From NCBI RefSeq assembly GCF_004168585.1, contig NZ_PGVH01000042.1:60893-124892 (forward strand): DNA of 64,000 nt. The letters run 5' to 3'. This document shows positions 38,621 to 48,852 of the stretch, piece by piece. The position numbers were made by a program, and so were the translations under genes. The notes below the pieces were generated by a model. It did not search any database, was not told the origin of the DNA, and saw nothing but the letters and a program-made list of their open reading frames with translations. This DNA is from Shewanella sp. OPT22. GTDB lineage: Bacteria > Pseudomonadota > Gammaproteobacteria > Enterobacterales > Shewanellaceae. Position 1 is the first letter of the stretch; each line of letters opens with the position of its first letter.

Positions 38621-39096
38621 CAATAAGAATTGGCCACGGCTTTGACGTACATAAATTTGGTAGCGATAAGCCATTAATGTTAGGTGGTGTTCTGGTTCCT
38701 TATGATATTGGGCTAATCGCTCACTCTGATGGTGATGTCGTTCTACATGCAATTTCTGATGCTATTTTAGGTGCAATGGCGTTAGGCGATATCGGTAAGC
38801 ATTTTCCTGATACAGATCCTGAGTTCTCTGGTGCAGACAGTCGAGAGCTGTTAAAGCATTGCTACAAACTGGCATTAGAAAAAGGTTTTAAGCTTGGAAA
38901 CCTTGATGTCACGGTGATTGCTCAAGTACCTAAAATGGCACCACACATTGAAGCTATACGTAATATTTTAGCTTTAGATTTAGTTTCTAATATCGACTCA
39001 ATAAACGTAAAAGCGACAACCACAGAAAAACTTGGATTTACAGGACGTAAAGAAGGGATTGCCGTTGAAGCAGTCGTATTAATGCAGGCTCTTTAA
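38617..39096 (+). CDS. ispF: 2-C-methyl-D-erythritol 2,4-cyclodiphosphate synthase
   Basis: 159 residues. The zinc-ligand start [11 protein letters not shown] (D9, H11 region) and [20 protein letters not shown] are visible, with the C-terminal [16 protein letters not shown]. It cyclises CDP-ME 2-phosphate to MEcPP with loss of CMP, two steps after IspD. It overlaps ispD by 4 bp and ends 1 bp before truD. Confidence 0.97.
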   Translation: MTIRIGHGFDVHKFGSDKPLMLGGVLVPYDIGLIAHSDGDVVLHAISDAILGAMALGDIGKHFPDTDPEFSGADSRELLKHCYKLALEKGFKLGNLDVTVIAQVPKMAPHIEAIRNILALDLVSNIDSINVKATTTEKLGFTGRKEGIAVEAVVLMQAL

Positions 39097-39097
39097 A

Positions 39098-40162
39098 ATG
39101 ACGAAAGATTTATTCTACCTTTATGAAAAACCTTCAGCAGAAGGTGATTTACGTACTCATAACTCTGATTTTATTGTCAAAGAAATTCTTCCAATTCAAC
39201 CAACCGGTGAAGGTGAACATCACTTTGTTCATATTCGTAAAGAGGGTTTAAACACTAACTTTGTTGCTGAAAAATTAGCTAAATTCGCAGGGGTTCACCC
39301 CCGTGATGTGACTTCTGCAGGACAAAAAGATCGTCACGCTATTACAGAGCAGTGGTTTGGTATTCGAATTCCAGGAAAAGAAACGCCAGACTGGAAAAAC
39401 CTTGGTCTTGAAGGTGTTACGGTACTTGAAGCTCATCGGCATAATAAGAAGTTACGCACAGGTGCTCTATCAGGAAACCGTTTTAAGCTCACGATTAGAA
39501 ATGTAACCGACACTGAAGATGTACAGTCTCGAATAGAAAAAATAAAGCAAACAGGTGTACCGAATTATTTCGGTGATCAACGTTTTGGCCATAACGGTAA
39601 AAATATCGAAATGGCGAGACAAATGTTTTCAGGTAAAAAGATTAAAGACCGTAACAAACGCAGTATTTATTTATCAGCGGTACGTTCCAACTTGTTTAAT
39701 CAGGTTGTCAGTAAAAGACTTCAGATACATGGTACTGATTCTTTAGAAGGTGATTGTGTTCAATTAACAGGAAGCCGCAGTTTCTTTGCAGAAGAAAAGT
39801 GGGATGACACACTGACACAGCGTTTGGTTGAAAATGATATTCAGCTTTCTGCACCTTTATGGGGAAGAGGAGAGTTACCTGCTTTGGGGGCCGCAGCAGA
39901 TCTAGAAAACGCTGCATTAAATGATTTTGCTGCCGATAAAGAAGGTCTAGAAAAAGCTGGTTTGGAGCAAGAACGCCGTCCACTTTTATTGAAACCTGAA
40001 AATTTACAATACGAATTCGACCACGATAAGTTATTGCTAGAGTTTGCATTACCAGCTGGAAGCTTTGCAACTTCAGTACTACGTGAAGTTGTAAATGTTA
40101 CTGATGTCCGACAACGTCAAGCGCAAGCAGCATTTGAAGAACAACAAAAGGCAGCACAATGA
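39098..40162 (+). CDS. truD: tRNA pseudouridine(13) synthase
   Basis: 354 residues. The catalytic aspartate is in [18 protein letters not shown] near residue 80; [12 protein letters not shown] is the conserved TruD insertion-domain start, and the C-terminus [16 protein letters not shown] closes the fold. It converts U13 of tRNA-Glu to pseudouridine. The start is 1 bp after the ispF stop and its own stop overlaps surE (ATGA). Confidence 0.96.
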   Translation: MTKDLFYLYEKPSAEGDLRTHNSDFIVKEILPIQPTGEGEHHFVHIRKEGLNTNFVAEKLAKFAGVHPRDVTSAGQKDRHAITEQWFGIRIPGKETPDWKNLGLEGVTVLEAHRHNKKLRTGALSGNRFKLTIRNVTDTEDVQSRIEKIKQTGVPNYFGDQRFGHNGKNIEMARQMFSGKKIKDRNKRSIYLSAVRSNLFNQVVSKRLQIHGTDSLEGDCVQLTGSRSFFAEEKWDDTLTQRLVENDIQLSAPLWGRGELPALGAAADLENAALNDFAADKEGLEKAGLEQERRPLLLKPENLQYEFDHDKLLLEFALPAGSFATSVLREVVNVTDVRQRQAQAAFEEQQKAAQ

Positions 40163-40908
40163 ACCATATTTTGGTGAGTAACGATGACGGTGTAAACGCT
40201 ATTGGTATTGATGTCTTAACTAAGGCTTTGAGTGAACTAGCTGAAGTGCAAACCGTTGGACCTGATAGGAATTGCTCTGGTGCCAGTAACTCATTAACCT
40301 TGACTAACCCATTACGAATTAATAAGTTAGATAATGGTTATATATCCGTTAATGGTACACCTACAGATTGTGTGCATATTGCAATACGTGAATTGTGCGA
40401 GCAAGAGCCAGGTATTGTAGTTTCTGGGATTAATGCTGGCGCGAATATGGGTGATGATGTGCTTTATTCAGGCACAGTGGCAGCAGCAATGGAAGGGCGC
40501 TTTCTTGGGCTTCCAGCCATTGCAATTTCACTCGTAGGTAAAGAACTTAAACATTATCAGTCAGCGGCAACTTGGGCAGTGAAACTCGTAAAAGGTTTAC
40601 TCGATAACCCAGTCGCAAGTGATCAGATTCTTAATGTAAATGTACCTGATTTACCACTCGAACGAATCAAAGGTGTTAGGGTTACTCGCTGTGGTGCAAG
40701 GCACAAAGCAGAAGGAATGGTTAGAACTCAAGACCCAGCTGGAAAAGAGATTTTTTGGCTTGGTCCAGTTGGTGAAACTCAGGATGCTGGAGATGGGACT
40801 GATTTTCATGCAGTTGCTAATGGCTACGTATCAATTACGCCGCTTACTGTAGATTTAACCGCTTATAAGCAAATGAAAGATTTGGAAAATTGGATCGAGA
40901 ATATATGA
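40159..40908 (+). CDS. surE: 5'/3'-nucleotidase SurE
   Basis: 249 residues. The metal motif [12 protein letters not shown] is at residues 5-16, with [12 protein letters not shown] and [26 protein letters not shown]. It dephosphorylates nucleoside monophosphates and short polyphosphate under stationary-phase stress. It overlaps truD by 4 bp and pcm by 4 bp; surE-pcm-nlpD-rpoS is a widely conserved stress-survival order. Confidence 0.97.
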   Translation: MNHILVSNDDGVNAIGIDVLTKALSELAEVQTVGPDRNCSGASNSLTLTNPLRINKLDNGYISVNGTPTDCVHIAIRELCEQEPGIVVSGINAGANMGDDVLYSGTVAAAMEGRFLGLPAIAISLVGKELKHYQSAATWAVKLVKGLLDNPVASDQILNVNVPDLPLERIKGVRVTRCGARHKAEGMVRTQDPAGKEIFWLGPVGETQDAGDGTDFHAVANGYVSITPLTVDLTAYKQMKDLENWIENI

Positions 40909-41540
40909 GTCAAGCAGTAATTACTGCAGCAGCTAACTTAGCAAGGAAGCTGGCAGAACTTGGAATAAATAATAATAAAGTATTGGATGTTGTTTCTAAA
41001 ACACCTCGCCAACACTTCATCGATATGGCGTTAGCGCATAAAGCATTTGAGAATACGGCGTTGCCAATAGGCAGTGGTCAAACGCTTTCACAACCCTATA
41101 TCGTTGCAAAGATGACAGAGTTAGTACTCGCTAATTCGCCAAAGAATGTGTTGGAAATAGGTACAGGATCAGGCTATCAAACGGCTATTCTTGCACAATT
41201 GGTTGATCAAGTTTGCACTGTTGAGCGTATAAAGAGTTTACAGGTTCAAGCAAGACAAAAATTGAAATGGCTAGACTTACACAACATTTCTTTCAAGTAT
41301 GGAGATGGTTGGAAAGGCTGGAGCAATCGCAGCCCATTTGATGCAATTCTTGTTACAGCGGCGGCCAGATTAGTGCCTGAAAGTCTTGTTCATCAATTAG
41401 CTGATGGTGGGCAGATGATCATTCCTGTTGGAGAGGATATTCAGCAGTTGATGAGAATTACCCGCAGAGGTGATCAAGTTAGCTCTGAGATTATTGAGCC
41501 AGTAAAGTTCGTGCCACTTGTTGATGGTGATTTAGAGTAA
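40905..41540 (+). CDS. pcm: protein-L-isoaspartate O-methyltransferase
   Basis: 211 residues from the ATG at 40905, which overlaps the surE stop (ATGA); a TTG 15 bp upstream is less likely. Motifs are [39 protein letters not shown] and the SAM site [18 protein letters not shown]. It repairs isoaspartyl damage in ageing proteins with SAM. Confidence 0.96.
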   Translation: MSQAVITAAANLARKLAELGINNNKVLDVVSKTPRQHFIDMALAHKAFENTALPIGSGQTLSQPYIVAKMTELVLANSPKNVLEIGTGSGYQTAILAQLVDQVCTVERIKSLQVQARQKLKWLDLHNISFKYGDGWKGWSNRSPFDAILVTAAARLVPESLVHQLADGGQMIIPVGEDIQQLMRITRRGDQVSSEIIEPVKFVPLVDGDLE

Positions 41541-41606
41541 TCATTTGTATGTACTCGTTAATTCGCAACAGTTAGCGTGGACATATAGAAATATTAGGGA
41601 TGAATT

Positions 41607-41645
41607 ATGGATAAGAGACACTGGAAATACGAGGTATGGTATTAA
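41607..41645 (+). CDS. 12-codon leader ORF coupled to nlpD
   Basis: ATG at 41607 after AGGGATGAATT encodes MDKRHWKYEVWY and stops at TAA (41643-41645), which shares its A with the nlpD ATG. No family is recognised and no protein product can be inferred. The arrangement (ribosome site, short frame, TAATG) suggests it delivers ribosomes to nlpD. Confidence 0.45.
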   Translation: MDKRHWKYEVWY

Positions 41646-42508
41646 TGTATTTCCGTTGTATTTTTGTGTTTCTTATCGTTTTACTGATTCAAGGGTGTAG
41701 CTTTTCTTCCCAGCAAGCTGCCCCAGTTGAATCGATAAAACCTTACAGTCCGAAACATAAAAAAGGATCAATTAAAACCTCTATTTACAAAGTAAAAAAA
41801 GGGGAGACGCTTTACTCTATAGCATGGGGCGCTGGTAAAGATTTTAAAAAATTAGCTCAGCTTAATCGATTAAAAAAACCTTATACCATCTACGCTGGCC
41901 AGTGGTTAAGAATTAAACCTAGAGTTATAAAGAAACCGAAAGCGACGAACAAAAAAAGTACTCAAGTTGCAAAAAACACTAAAGCAAAAACACGTAAGAC
42001 CGATAAGAATAATCAAGTGGCTAAAAATAGTTCAAAAAAAATACTTGATAAAAAGAAACAGTCTGCATATTCTGTAACAGTATCACAACAAAAAAACAAC
42101 AAAGATAAAGCTGCAAGTAGTAAAATTTCCCACAATAAAGTTGCTCGATGGGTGTGGCCTTCAAAAGGCAAAATCATCAGCAAGTTTTCAAATAAAACCC
42201 AGGGAAATAAAGGGATTAAATTTTCTGGCCGTCGCGGAGATGCGATTAAAGCGGCCGCTTCTGGGAAAGTCGTTTATGCCGGCAATGCGCTTAGAGGATA
42301 CGGTAATTTAGTCATCATTAAACACAGTGATGACTACCTTAGTGCATATGCTCACACCGATAAAATAATAGTGAAAGAACAGCAACAAGTTCGAGCAGGA
42401 CAAAAAGTTGCAACTATGGGTAGTTCTGGTGCTAACAAGGTAATGCTTCATTTTGAGATACGTTACCATGGAAAGTCAGTAGACCCACTTCGATATTTAC
42501 CTAGGTAG
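41645..42508 (+). CDS. nlpD: murein hydrolase activator lipoprotein NlpD
   Basis: About 287 residues. The lipoprotein signal ends in LLIQGC, with the lipidated Cys near residue 18. A LysM domain (YKVKKGETLYSIAWGAG, about 49-92) is followed by a long Lys/Asn-rich linker (95-170) and a LytM domain ending HFEIRYHGKSVDPLRYLPR. The first LytM metal site is degenerate (GIKFSGRRGDAIKAAA), as in enterobacterial NlpD, which activates AmiC instead of cutting murein. I prefer the ATG at 41645 (TAATG overlap, GAGG 10 bp upstream); ATG at 41636 is also in frame. rpoS promoters commonly lie inside this gene. Confidence 0.93.
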   Translation: MYFRCIFVFLIVLLIQGCSFSSQQAAPVESIKPYSPKHKKGSIKTSIYKVKKGETLYSIAWGAGKDFKKLAQLNRLKKPYTIYAGQWLRIKPRVIKKPKATNKKSTQVAKNTKAKTRKTDKNNQVAKNSSKKILDKKKQSAYSVTVSQQKNNKDKAASSKISHNKVARWVWPSKGKIISKFSNKTQGNKGIKFSGRRGDAIKAAASGKVVYAGNALRGYGNLVIIKHSDDYLSAYAHTDKIIVKEQQQVRAGQKVATMGSSGANKVMLHFEIRYHGKSVDPLRYLPR

Positions 42509-42585
42509 TTTGCCTAGGAGCCAATTTGGCGCAGGAGGAGAGCATCGAGTAAGCGATTAGAGTTTCCACTTGGGGGGATCCAATT

Positions 42586-43551
42586 ATGGGAAGTAAAAAT
42601 AATACAGCAGTTGTAGAAGAATTTGATGATACGGCAGTGATAGCTCAGGCTAAAACTGAACAAACCGCTAAAGAAGCTGAAGAAGCTTCTCAAGATGATG
42701 CACCCCGAAATTTGGATGCAACTCAGCTCTATTTAGGTGAAATTGGCTTTTCACCATTACTTTCCGCTGAAGAAGAGGTTTATTTTTCACGCAAAGCACT
42801 ACTAGGGTGTGAAAAATCTCGTAATCGAATGATTGAAAGTAACTTGCGACTTGTTGTTAAGATCGCTCGACGTTACAACAATCGTGGCTTAGCTCTTCTA
42901 GATCTTATCGAAGAAGGAAATTTAGGTTTAATAAGAGCCGTTGAAAAATTCGACCCTGAAAGAGGTTTCCGTTTTTCTACTTATGCGACATGGTGGATTC
43001 GTCAAACAATTGAACGAGCCATTATGAATCAAACCCGCACCATTCGACTCCCTATCCATGTTGTTAAAGAGCTTAACGTCTACCTGAGAACAGCAAGAGA
43101 GCTAGCACACAAGCTTGATCATGAACCTACAGCAGAAGAAATCGCTGAAGAACTAAATGTTCCTAGTCAAGATGTGAGTAAGTTACTTAAGCTTAATGAA
43201 CGTATTACCTCTGTTGATACACCAATCGGTGGAGAAAATGATAAAGCCTTGCTTGATGTTCTTCCTGCTGAAGAAATGGTAGGGCCGGATCATAAAGTTC
43301 AAACCAAAGATATCTCAAACTCAGTGGTAAAATGGTTGAATGAACTTAACAGTAAGCAACGTGAAGTCCTTGCTAGAAGATTTGGTTTACTTGGTTATGA
43401 ACCATCAACATTAGAAGATGTTGGTGCTGAAATTGGGCTTACACGTGAGCGAGTAAGACAAATCCAAGTCGAAGCCTTAAAGCGATTAAGAGATTTATTA
43501 AGTGCTCAAGGACTTTCAGTAGAAGCTTTATTTCAGCAACAGCAGCATTAA
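42586..43551 (+). CDS. rpoS: RNA polymerase sigma factor RpoS
   Basis: 321 residues. Region 1.2 starts at [21 protein letters not shown]; region 2 is [30 protein letters not shown] and [27 protein letters not shown]; region 4 is [27 protein letters not shown]. It is the stationary-phase and stress sigma factor. A very strong ribosome site (TTGGGGGGA) precedes the ATG. The 77 bp leader after nlpD could host small-RNA or structural control, but nothing specific was recognised. Confidence 0.97.
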   Translation: MGSKNNTAVVEEFDDTAVIAQAKTEQTAKEAEEASQDDAPRNLDATQLYLGEIGFSPLLSAEEEVYFSRKALLGCEKSRNRMIESNLRLVVKIARRYNNRGLALLDLIEEGNLGLIRAVEKFDPERGFRFSTYATWWIRQTIERAIMNQTRTIRLPIHVVKELNVYLRTARELAHKLDHEPTAEEIAEELNVPSQDVSKLLKLNERITSVDTPIGGENDKALLDVLPAEEMVGPDHKVQTKDISNSVVKWLNELNSKQREVLARRFGLLGYEPSTLEDVGAEIGLTRERVRQIQVEALKRLRDLLSAQGLSVEALFQQQQH

Positions 43552-43576
43552 TTGTCCTTAGTGAAGTTCTCAATAC

Positions 43577-43607
43577 AAAAAAGCCTTTGCATTTGCAAAG
43601 GCTTTTT
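43577..43607. terminator. bidirectional terminator, rpoS / phosphoketolase
   Basis: AAGCCTTTGC (43581-43590), loop ATTT, GCAAAGGCTT (43595-43604), with A-run before and T-run after. It ends both convergent genes. Confidence 0.92.
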
Positions 43608-43633
43608 ATATTAGCATTTAAGCGAATTAGATA

Positions 43634-45997
43634 TTAACGAGTCCAAACCCAGTTTTCGATACTTTCAGGGTCAACACCGTTTGCTTTAATGTAGTTGCGA
43701 TGATCAACAAGTCTCTGAAGCATATCAGTAGTGATTGCAACGTGTTGAGTTTCGTCAATTACACCTTGTTGGAATAACTTGTAAGCCATATCAATCACTA
43801 GGTGGTAACGAGAAGTACCATTACGTACACCCATATCAAATGGAGTTGTAGTAGAACCTTCTTCTTCGTAACCTTTGATGCGGAAACGTTTGCTACCTTT
43901 GTAATCAAACACAAGTTTCTTAATTGTGTTTGGATAACCGTGATAGTTGAATACAACGCCTTTGTCTTCAGTGAATACATCGTTCATTTTCCAAGGTTTA
44001 GCTTGGAATTCAAGGCTACCCAAGCCAGAACTTGTTAGCTCTGTAACACTTACGAAACGAATACGTACTTTTGGTAATAGTTCACGAATAAGTACAAGAG
44101 AAGCCATTGCTTCTTGGGTTACGTAATCACCACAAGCAGCAAGAACAACATCTGGGTTTTCATCTGATGCAAAATCCCAAACCATAACACCATCTTTTGC
44201 TTGCTTACGAGCTTCTTCAAGGTTCAACCATTGTGGAAGTTCTTTTTTACCAGCAGCGATGATGTTCAGTTTATCACGGCCTGCATAAGCTTTTTCTGTG
44301 TATACCAATGTGCTGTTAGCATCAGCTGGTAAGTATGCAGAAATGATCTTAGGATGCTTCTCAAGCATCGCACCTAAGAAAGAAGGGTTTTGATGTGAGT
44401 AACCGTTATGATCTTGACGTTCTAGTAATGAAGATAAAACAACATTACAAGCTGGTAAAGGCTTACGGAAATGTACACCTTGGCTAGCGTATACATATTT
44501 ACAGTATTGGTCAGCCATAGAAGAAATAACTTGTGAGAATGACTCATAAGTTGGGAACATACCGTGGCGGCCTGTTACCGTATATCCGTGCAACATACCA
44601 AATAGTAAGTTTTCTGAAAGTAGTTCAAGTACACGGCCATCACGAGCCATATCATTGTCCCACTCTTCAATTGGCCACTGCCATGCACGATCTGTTTCTT
44701 CAAATACCGCTTGAAGTTGATTTGAGTATGTTTCATCAGGGCTGAAGATACGTAAGTTACGTTGATCACGGTTTAATTTGAACGCTTCGCGCATCCATTC
44801 ACCCATTTTGTTCATCGATAAGCCACGTTGGCCACGAGGAACTTCAGCGCCATAAGCTAGCTGATTTAGATCTGGGTTGTTTAGTGCGCGAACTACTTCA
44901 CCACCGTAGCTTAGGTGTTGGCGACCACAGCATAATTCTTTAGGAGGAAGAAGTGTTTGAATATCTTTGTCGAATACAATTTGATCGTTTTCGATAGTAT
45001 AAAGTTCGTCAAACTTGTAGCTTGCTAACCAGCCATCTAGCGCTTCTAAATGCTCTTTGTTCGTCGCACATTTGTTAACGATAACTTGATGAGATTCGCA
45101 GTTACCTTCAAGCTTTTTGCCGTTATCTTCAGCAACACCAGTCCAACCTTTTGCTGTGCGCATAAGGATTACAGGCCAGCGTGGTTTTTCAATATCTTCA
45201 CCGTTACGAGCACGAGTTTGAATATCGTTGATGATTTCGTAAGACTTGTCCATGGCTTCAGCCATAGTCACGTAAACATCACCGTCTGCTTGATCGTCAA
45301 CAATAATTGGGTGATAGCCTAAACCACGGAATTCAAGGTCTAGTTCTTCATGGCTCATACGACCCATGCGAGTAGGGCCTGAAATTTTGTAACCGTTGAT
45401 ATGAACGATTGGAAGAACTGCACCGTCTGTAGCAGGGTTAACTAAACGGTTTGCATACCAAGATGCTGCTAGTGGGCCAGTTTCAGCTTCACCATCACCA
45501 ACTAATACAGTCGCAATAAGGCTAGGGTTATCTAGAACCGCACCGAAACCTACAGATAGAGAATAACCTAACTCGCCACCTTCTAAGATTTGACCTGGAG
45601 CTTCTGGGTTTGCATGAGAAGGGTAACCGTATGCTGCTGAAAATTTATTACAGATATCGATTAAACCATCTTCATTATAAGGAATGACTTCAGGATAAAA
45701 ATGGCTTAAAGAGCCTTCTACAAATAAGTTTGCTTGAACAGCTGGGAAACCGTGACCTGGACCTACTAAGTATATGAACTCACGGTTATTTTTTGTAATT
45801 AGGCGGTTGACGTGAGCGTATACAAAGTTAATACCTGGGCATGTCCCCCAGTGGCCTAAAAGACGTGGTTTAATGTCATCGTGTTGTAAGGGTTTCTTAT
45901 GCAACACGTTCTTTTTAAGATAAATTTGAGATGTTGCAAGGAAGTTGGTTGCTCTTACTAATTTTTTAAGAGCGGTAATTTCAGTTGCTTGGGTCAT
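43634..45997 (-). CDS. xfp: phosphoketolase (xylulose-5-P/fructose-6-P type)
   Basis: 787 residues, normal for the family. Hallmarks are HWGTCPGINFVYAHVNRLI, LVGPGHGFPA, the thiamine-diphosphate segment VLVGDGEAETGPLAASW with HINGYKISGPT, and SHQNPSF. It cleaves xylulose 5-phosphate and/or fructose 6-phosphate with phosphate to acetyl phosphate plus a sugar phosphate, a shunt around glycolysis. No acetate kinase or phosphotransacetylase gene is adjacent, so acetyl phosphate would be used by enzymes encoded elsewhere. The upstream region has a perfect palindrome at 46100-46119 and a CRP site at 46207-46222. The ATG at 45997 follows AGGCTAAC. Confidence 0.95.
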   Translation of the reverse strand: MTQATEITALKKLVRATNFLATSQIYLKKNVLHKKPLQHDDIKPRLLGHWGTCPGINFVYAHVNRLITKNNREFIYLVGPGHGFPAVQANLFVEGSLSHFYPEVIPYNEDGLIDICNKFSAAYGYPSHANPEAPGQILEGGELGYSLSVGFGAVLDNPSLIATVLVGDGEAETGPLAASWYANRLVNPATDGAVLPIVHINGYKISGPTRMGRMSHEELDLEFRGLGYHPIIVDDQADGDVYVTMAEAMDKSYEIINDIQTRARNGEDIEKPRWPVILMRTAKGWTGVAEDNGKKLEGNCESHQVIVNKCATNKEHLEALDGWLASYKFDELYTIENDQIVFDKDIQTLLPPKELCCGRQHLSYGGEVVRALNNPDLNQLAYGAEVPRGQRGLSMNKMGEWMREAFKLNRDQRNLRIFSPDETYSNQLQAVFEETDRAWQWPIEEWDNDMARDGRVLELLSENLLFGMLHGYTVTGRHGMFPTYESFSQVISSMADQYCKYVYASQGVHFRKPLPACNVVLSSLLERQDHNGYSHQNPSFLGAMLEKHPKIISAYLPADANSTLVYTEKAYAGRDKLNIIAAGKKELPQWLNLEEARKQAKDGVMVWDFASDENPDVVLAACGDYVTQEAMASLVLIRELLPKVRIRFVSVTELTSSGLGSLEFQAKPWKMNDVFTEDKGVVFNYHGYPNTIKKLVFDYKGSKRFRIKGYEEEGSTTTPFDMGVRNGTSRYHLVIDMAYKLFQQGVIDETQHVAITTDMLQRLVDHRNYIKANGVDPESIENWVWTR

Positions 45998-46099
45998 GTT
46001 AGCCTCACTGGAGCAAACGGAATTAATAGAATGATTACCTGGTGATACTATAGTTGTAATTAACTTACAAAAATGTGTGCTACATCCAATTTTTGGCTA

Positions 46100-46119
46100 T
46101 TTGACAGAAATCTGTCAAA
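46100..46119. promoter_or_regulatory. perfect palindrome upstream of phosphoketolase, candidate operator
   Basis: TTTGACAGAAATCTGTCAAA: 9-bp arms around AA. Its centre is about 112 bp from the phosphoketolase ATG. No T-run or adjacent gene end makes it a terminator, so a dimeric regulator site is the better reading. Regulator unknown. Confidence 0.6.
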
Positions 46120-46206
46120 AGGAATGAACAAATCCGTGTAATGGCATCCGACAATAACGTATCCTTTTGTTACTTTCGAGATATCTTTCGACTATAAAAT
46201 GACAAG

Positions 46207-46222
46207 TGTGATCTTGATCACG
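46207..46222. promoter_or_regulatory. CRP-like site between phosphoketolase and symporter genes
   Basis: TGTGATCTTGATCACG matches TGTGA-N6-TCACA at 9 of 10 fixed positions, with near-consensus core. It lies 210 bp from the phosphoketolase start and 227 bp from the symporter start, so either or both may be controlled. The 451 bp gap (45998-46448) is otherwise AT-rich with no gene. Confidence 0.75.
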
Positions 46223-46448
46223 GCTTGGTTTTGGCATACTGTTCGTTAAACAAATCAGGATTGATTCTTTACAATCAAATACCTGAGCTTATTCATTGAA
46301 ATCACTATTTAGGTGTTATGATCTAGTCGTTTGGTTTATAAAATGGCTGGATGCAGTGTTTTTGCTTCTTGATCATTTTTGAATTTTTCGTACAAGCGCC
46401 GCAATAAGAACTTGTCTAGTCAAAATAAATAAAAAGCGAGTATAAAAT

Positions 46449-47870
46449 ATGCTAGAAACAATCATTAACTTTCTGAATGCATTGCTTTGGGGGAAAATCC
46501 TTGTCTATGGCTTAGTAGGTGCTGGTATCTTTCTAACAATCAGGTTGGCATTTATTCAGGTAACTGGCTTTAAGCACTCAATTAAACTTATGACTATCAG
46601 TCGTGAGAAATCGGGCGACGGCTTGTCTTCTTTCCAAGTTTTTTGTACGTCTATGGCTGCACGTGTCGGTGCAGGTAATATGGCTGGAGTGGCAGTTGCT
46701 ATTAGTGCAGGTGGACCAGGAGCTGTATTCTGGATGTGGTTAATTGCTGTACTCGGTATGGCTACAGCTATGACTGAAGCAACATTAGCACAAGTGTATA
46801 AAGTGAAAGATCCTGAAGGCGTATTCCGTGGTGGACCTGCTTACTATATGGAAAAAGGGTTAGGTCAACGTTGGATGGGCTCACTATTTTCAATTCTTTT
46901 GATCATCTCGTTTGGTTTTATTTTCAGTGCAGTCCAAGCTAATACCATTACTAGCGCTATTACAAGCTTATATGAAATAGATGCAAGTTGGATAGGCTAT
47001 GGCATTGTTGTAGCAACGGCATTCGTAATCATTGGGGGGCTTAAGAAAGTTGCACATGTATCAGAGCTTTTAGTTCCTTTTATGGCATTAGCGTACATTC
47101 TTGTAGCATTCGTTATTGTGATGATAAACATTTCTGAATTACCAAGTATTTTCATGTTGGTAATAAAAAGTGCATTTGGTCTTCAAGAGGTTGCAGCAGG
47201 CGGTGTCGCTTATGCCGTATCTCAAGCTATGCAGTCTGGTATTGCACGAGGTTTATTCTCGAATGAAGCTGGTATGGGTAGTGCTGCTAATATCGCTGCT
47301 AGTGCTACACCTAATCCGAATCACCCTGCTTCTCAGGGTTACGTACAAATGGTGGGAGTTTTCATTGATACTATTGTAATTTGTACAGCCACCGCTGCGT
47401 TGATAATGATTGCAGGCGATACCGGTGGCACTCATGATGGCATCGCTATTACTGTACATGCTCTGAAAAATGAAATTGGTAACTGGGGCGGGATATTTTT
47501 CTCCTTCGCAATTTTACTGTTTTGTTTTACTTCTATTATTGCTAATTATTCATACGCTGAAACAAACATTATCTTTTTAGCTAAAAGAAGCAAGTTACTC
47601 ATTAATCTCTTACGAGTCGGTGTGCTGGGCATGGTCATGTTTGGTGCAATAGCTAAAATTGATTTAGTATGGAATCTCGCTGATGTCTCGATGGGTTTAA
47701 TGGCGACAGTAAATATTGTTGCTTTGATGTTGTTATCAGGAGTTGCGGTAAAAGTAGTACGAGATTATAAGCAACAAGTTGCAAATGGCGATGAACCCGA
47801 ATTTGATATCAACAAGTTTCCTGAAATTTCAAATCAACTAAAAGACAGTATTTGGGATAAAAAAGATTAA
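46449..47870 (+). CDS. AGCS-family sodium:alanine/glycine symporter
   Basis: 473 residues, about 10-11 membrane helices, no signal peptide. The family signature lies near residues 75-100 (ARVGAGNMAGVAVAISAGGP, then GAVFWMW), with FRGGPAYYMEKGLG and ARGLFSNEAGMGSAANIAA. It imports alanine or glycine with sodium. The C-terminal 30 residues are charged and cytoplasmic. It has no operon partner; yaaA follows after a hairpin. CRP control is plausible from the site upstream. Confidence 0.94.
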   Translation: MLETIINFLNALLWGKILVYGLVGAGIFLTIRLAFIQVTGFKHSIKLMTISREKSGDGLSSFQVFCTSMAARVGAGNMAGVAVAISAGGPGAVFWMWLIAVLGMATAMTEATLAQVYKVKDPEGVFRGGPAYYMEKGLGQRWMGSLFSILLIISFGFIFSAVQANTITSAITSLYEIDASWIGYGIVVATAFVIIGGLKKVAHVSELLVPFMALAYILVAFVIVMINISELPSIFMLVIKSAFGLQEVAAGGVAYAVSQAMQSGIARGLFSNEAGMGSAANIAASATPNPNHPASQGYVQMVGVFIDTIVICTATAALIMIAGDTGGTHDGIAITVHALKNEIGNWGGIFFSFAILLFCFTSIIANYSYAETNIIFLAKRSKLLINLLRVGVLGMVMFGAIAKIDLVWNLADVSMGLMATVNIVALMLLSGVAVKVVRDYKQQVANGDEPEFDINKFPEISNQLKDSIWDKKD

Positions 47871-47881
47871 CCTATTATTTT

Positions 47882-47901
47882 GCCCCTATTAATATAGGGG
47901 C
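47882..47901 (+). terminator. hairpin between symporter and yaaA
   Basis: GCCCCTAT, loop TAAT, ATAGGGGC: a perfect 8-bp stem. No T-run on the plus strand, so termination may be partial and yaaA could be read through. Confidence 0.6.
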
Positions 47902-47924
47902 GTGATAACAAATAAGGAAAAAGA

Positions 47925-48698
47925 ATGCGCATACTTGTTTCTCCAGCTAAAACCTTGGACTTTGAAACCCCAGCTCCCTCTTCAGAATTTACGTTGCCAG
48001 AATTGCTTGAGCACAGCGAAGAGATCATGAAGGTTTGTCGTAATTTAACGGCTGTTGATATCGCAAGGCTAATGAAAGTAAGTGACAAAATCGCAGGGCT
48101 TAACGTTGCTCGATTTACTGAGTGGCAGCCAGACTTCACCCTTGATAATGCTAAGCAAGCGTTGTTTGCTTTTAAAGGAGATGTGTATACAGGGTTAGAT
48201 TCTGAAACACTTTCTGAGCAAGACATTAAAAGTGCACAAGAGAAGTTACGAATTCTTTCTGGGTTATATGGTTTATTAAAACCACTAGACTTAATGATGC
48301 CGTATCGATTAGAGATGGGAACTTCTCTTGAAAACAGCAAAGGTAAAAATTTATACCAATTTTGGGGCAATACCATTACAGACAAACTTAATAGTGAATT
48401 AGATGATGATTCGTTAGTGGTTAACTTAGCTTCTAATGAATACTTTAAAGCTGTTAAGAAGAAAGAGCTTAAAGGACAGTTGATTACTCCTATATTTAAG
48501 GATTGCAAAGCTGGCCAGTATAAAATTATAAGCTTTTACGCAAAGAAAGCTCGTGGAATGATGGCTCGCTTTATTATTCAAAATAACATTGAGTCACGTG
48601 AACAGTTAGAAGCTTTTGATGTTTCTGGCTATTATTACAGTTCAGCAGACTCAACCGTTGATGCTCCCGTTTTCTTACGTGAAGAGCAAGTTAAGTAA
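47925..48698 (+). CDS. yaaA: peroxide stress protein YaaA
   Basis: 257 residues; E. coli YaaA is 258. The start [46 protein letters not shown], and the C-terminal [15 protein letters not shown] are diagnostic of the DUF328 family. YaaA limits intracellular iron and oxidative damage in peroxide stress and binds DNA with an unusual fold. AAGGAAAAAG lies before the ATG. Confidence 0.95.
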   Translation: MRILVSPAKTLDFETPAPSSEFTLPELLEHSEEIMKVCRNLTAVDIARLMKVSDKIAGLNVARFTEWQPDFTLDNAKQALFAFKGDVYTGLDSETLSEQDIKSAQEKLRILSGLYGLLKPLDLMMPYRLEMGTSLENSKGKNLYQFWGNTITDKLNSELDDDSLVVNLASNEYFKAVKKKELKGQLITPIFKDCKAGQYKIISFYAKKARGMMARFIIQNNIESREQLEAFDVSGYYYSSADSTVDAPVFLREEQVK

Positions 48699-48852
48699 GG
48701 GCTTTGTACTTTGAGTTTTTCTTATCCATTTCGGCATACGAATCTGTAATAAATTAATGTTAGGCTGAGATGCGGTTGACTTTCTATGGTTTTTGTATTG
48801 ATTTTTTGTAAAAAACAATTGCCAAAACTAAATACTTATATAGAAATACCAC

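Noticed and set aside
47867..48508. 213-codon open frame antisense to yaaA
   Set aside because: It lies wholly over a clear YaaA gene; its low-complexity Ser/Leu content is typical of an antisense shadow.
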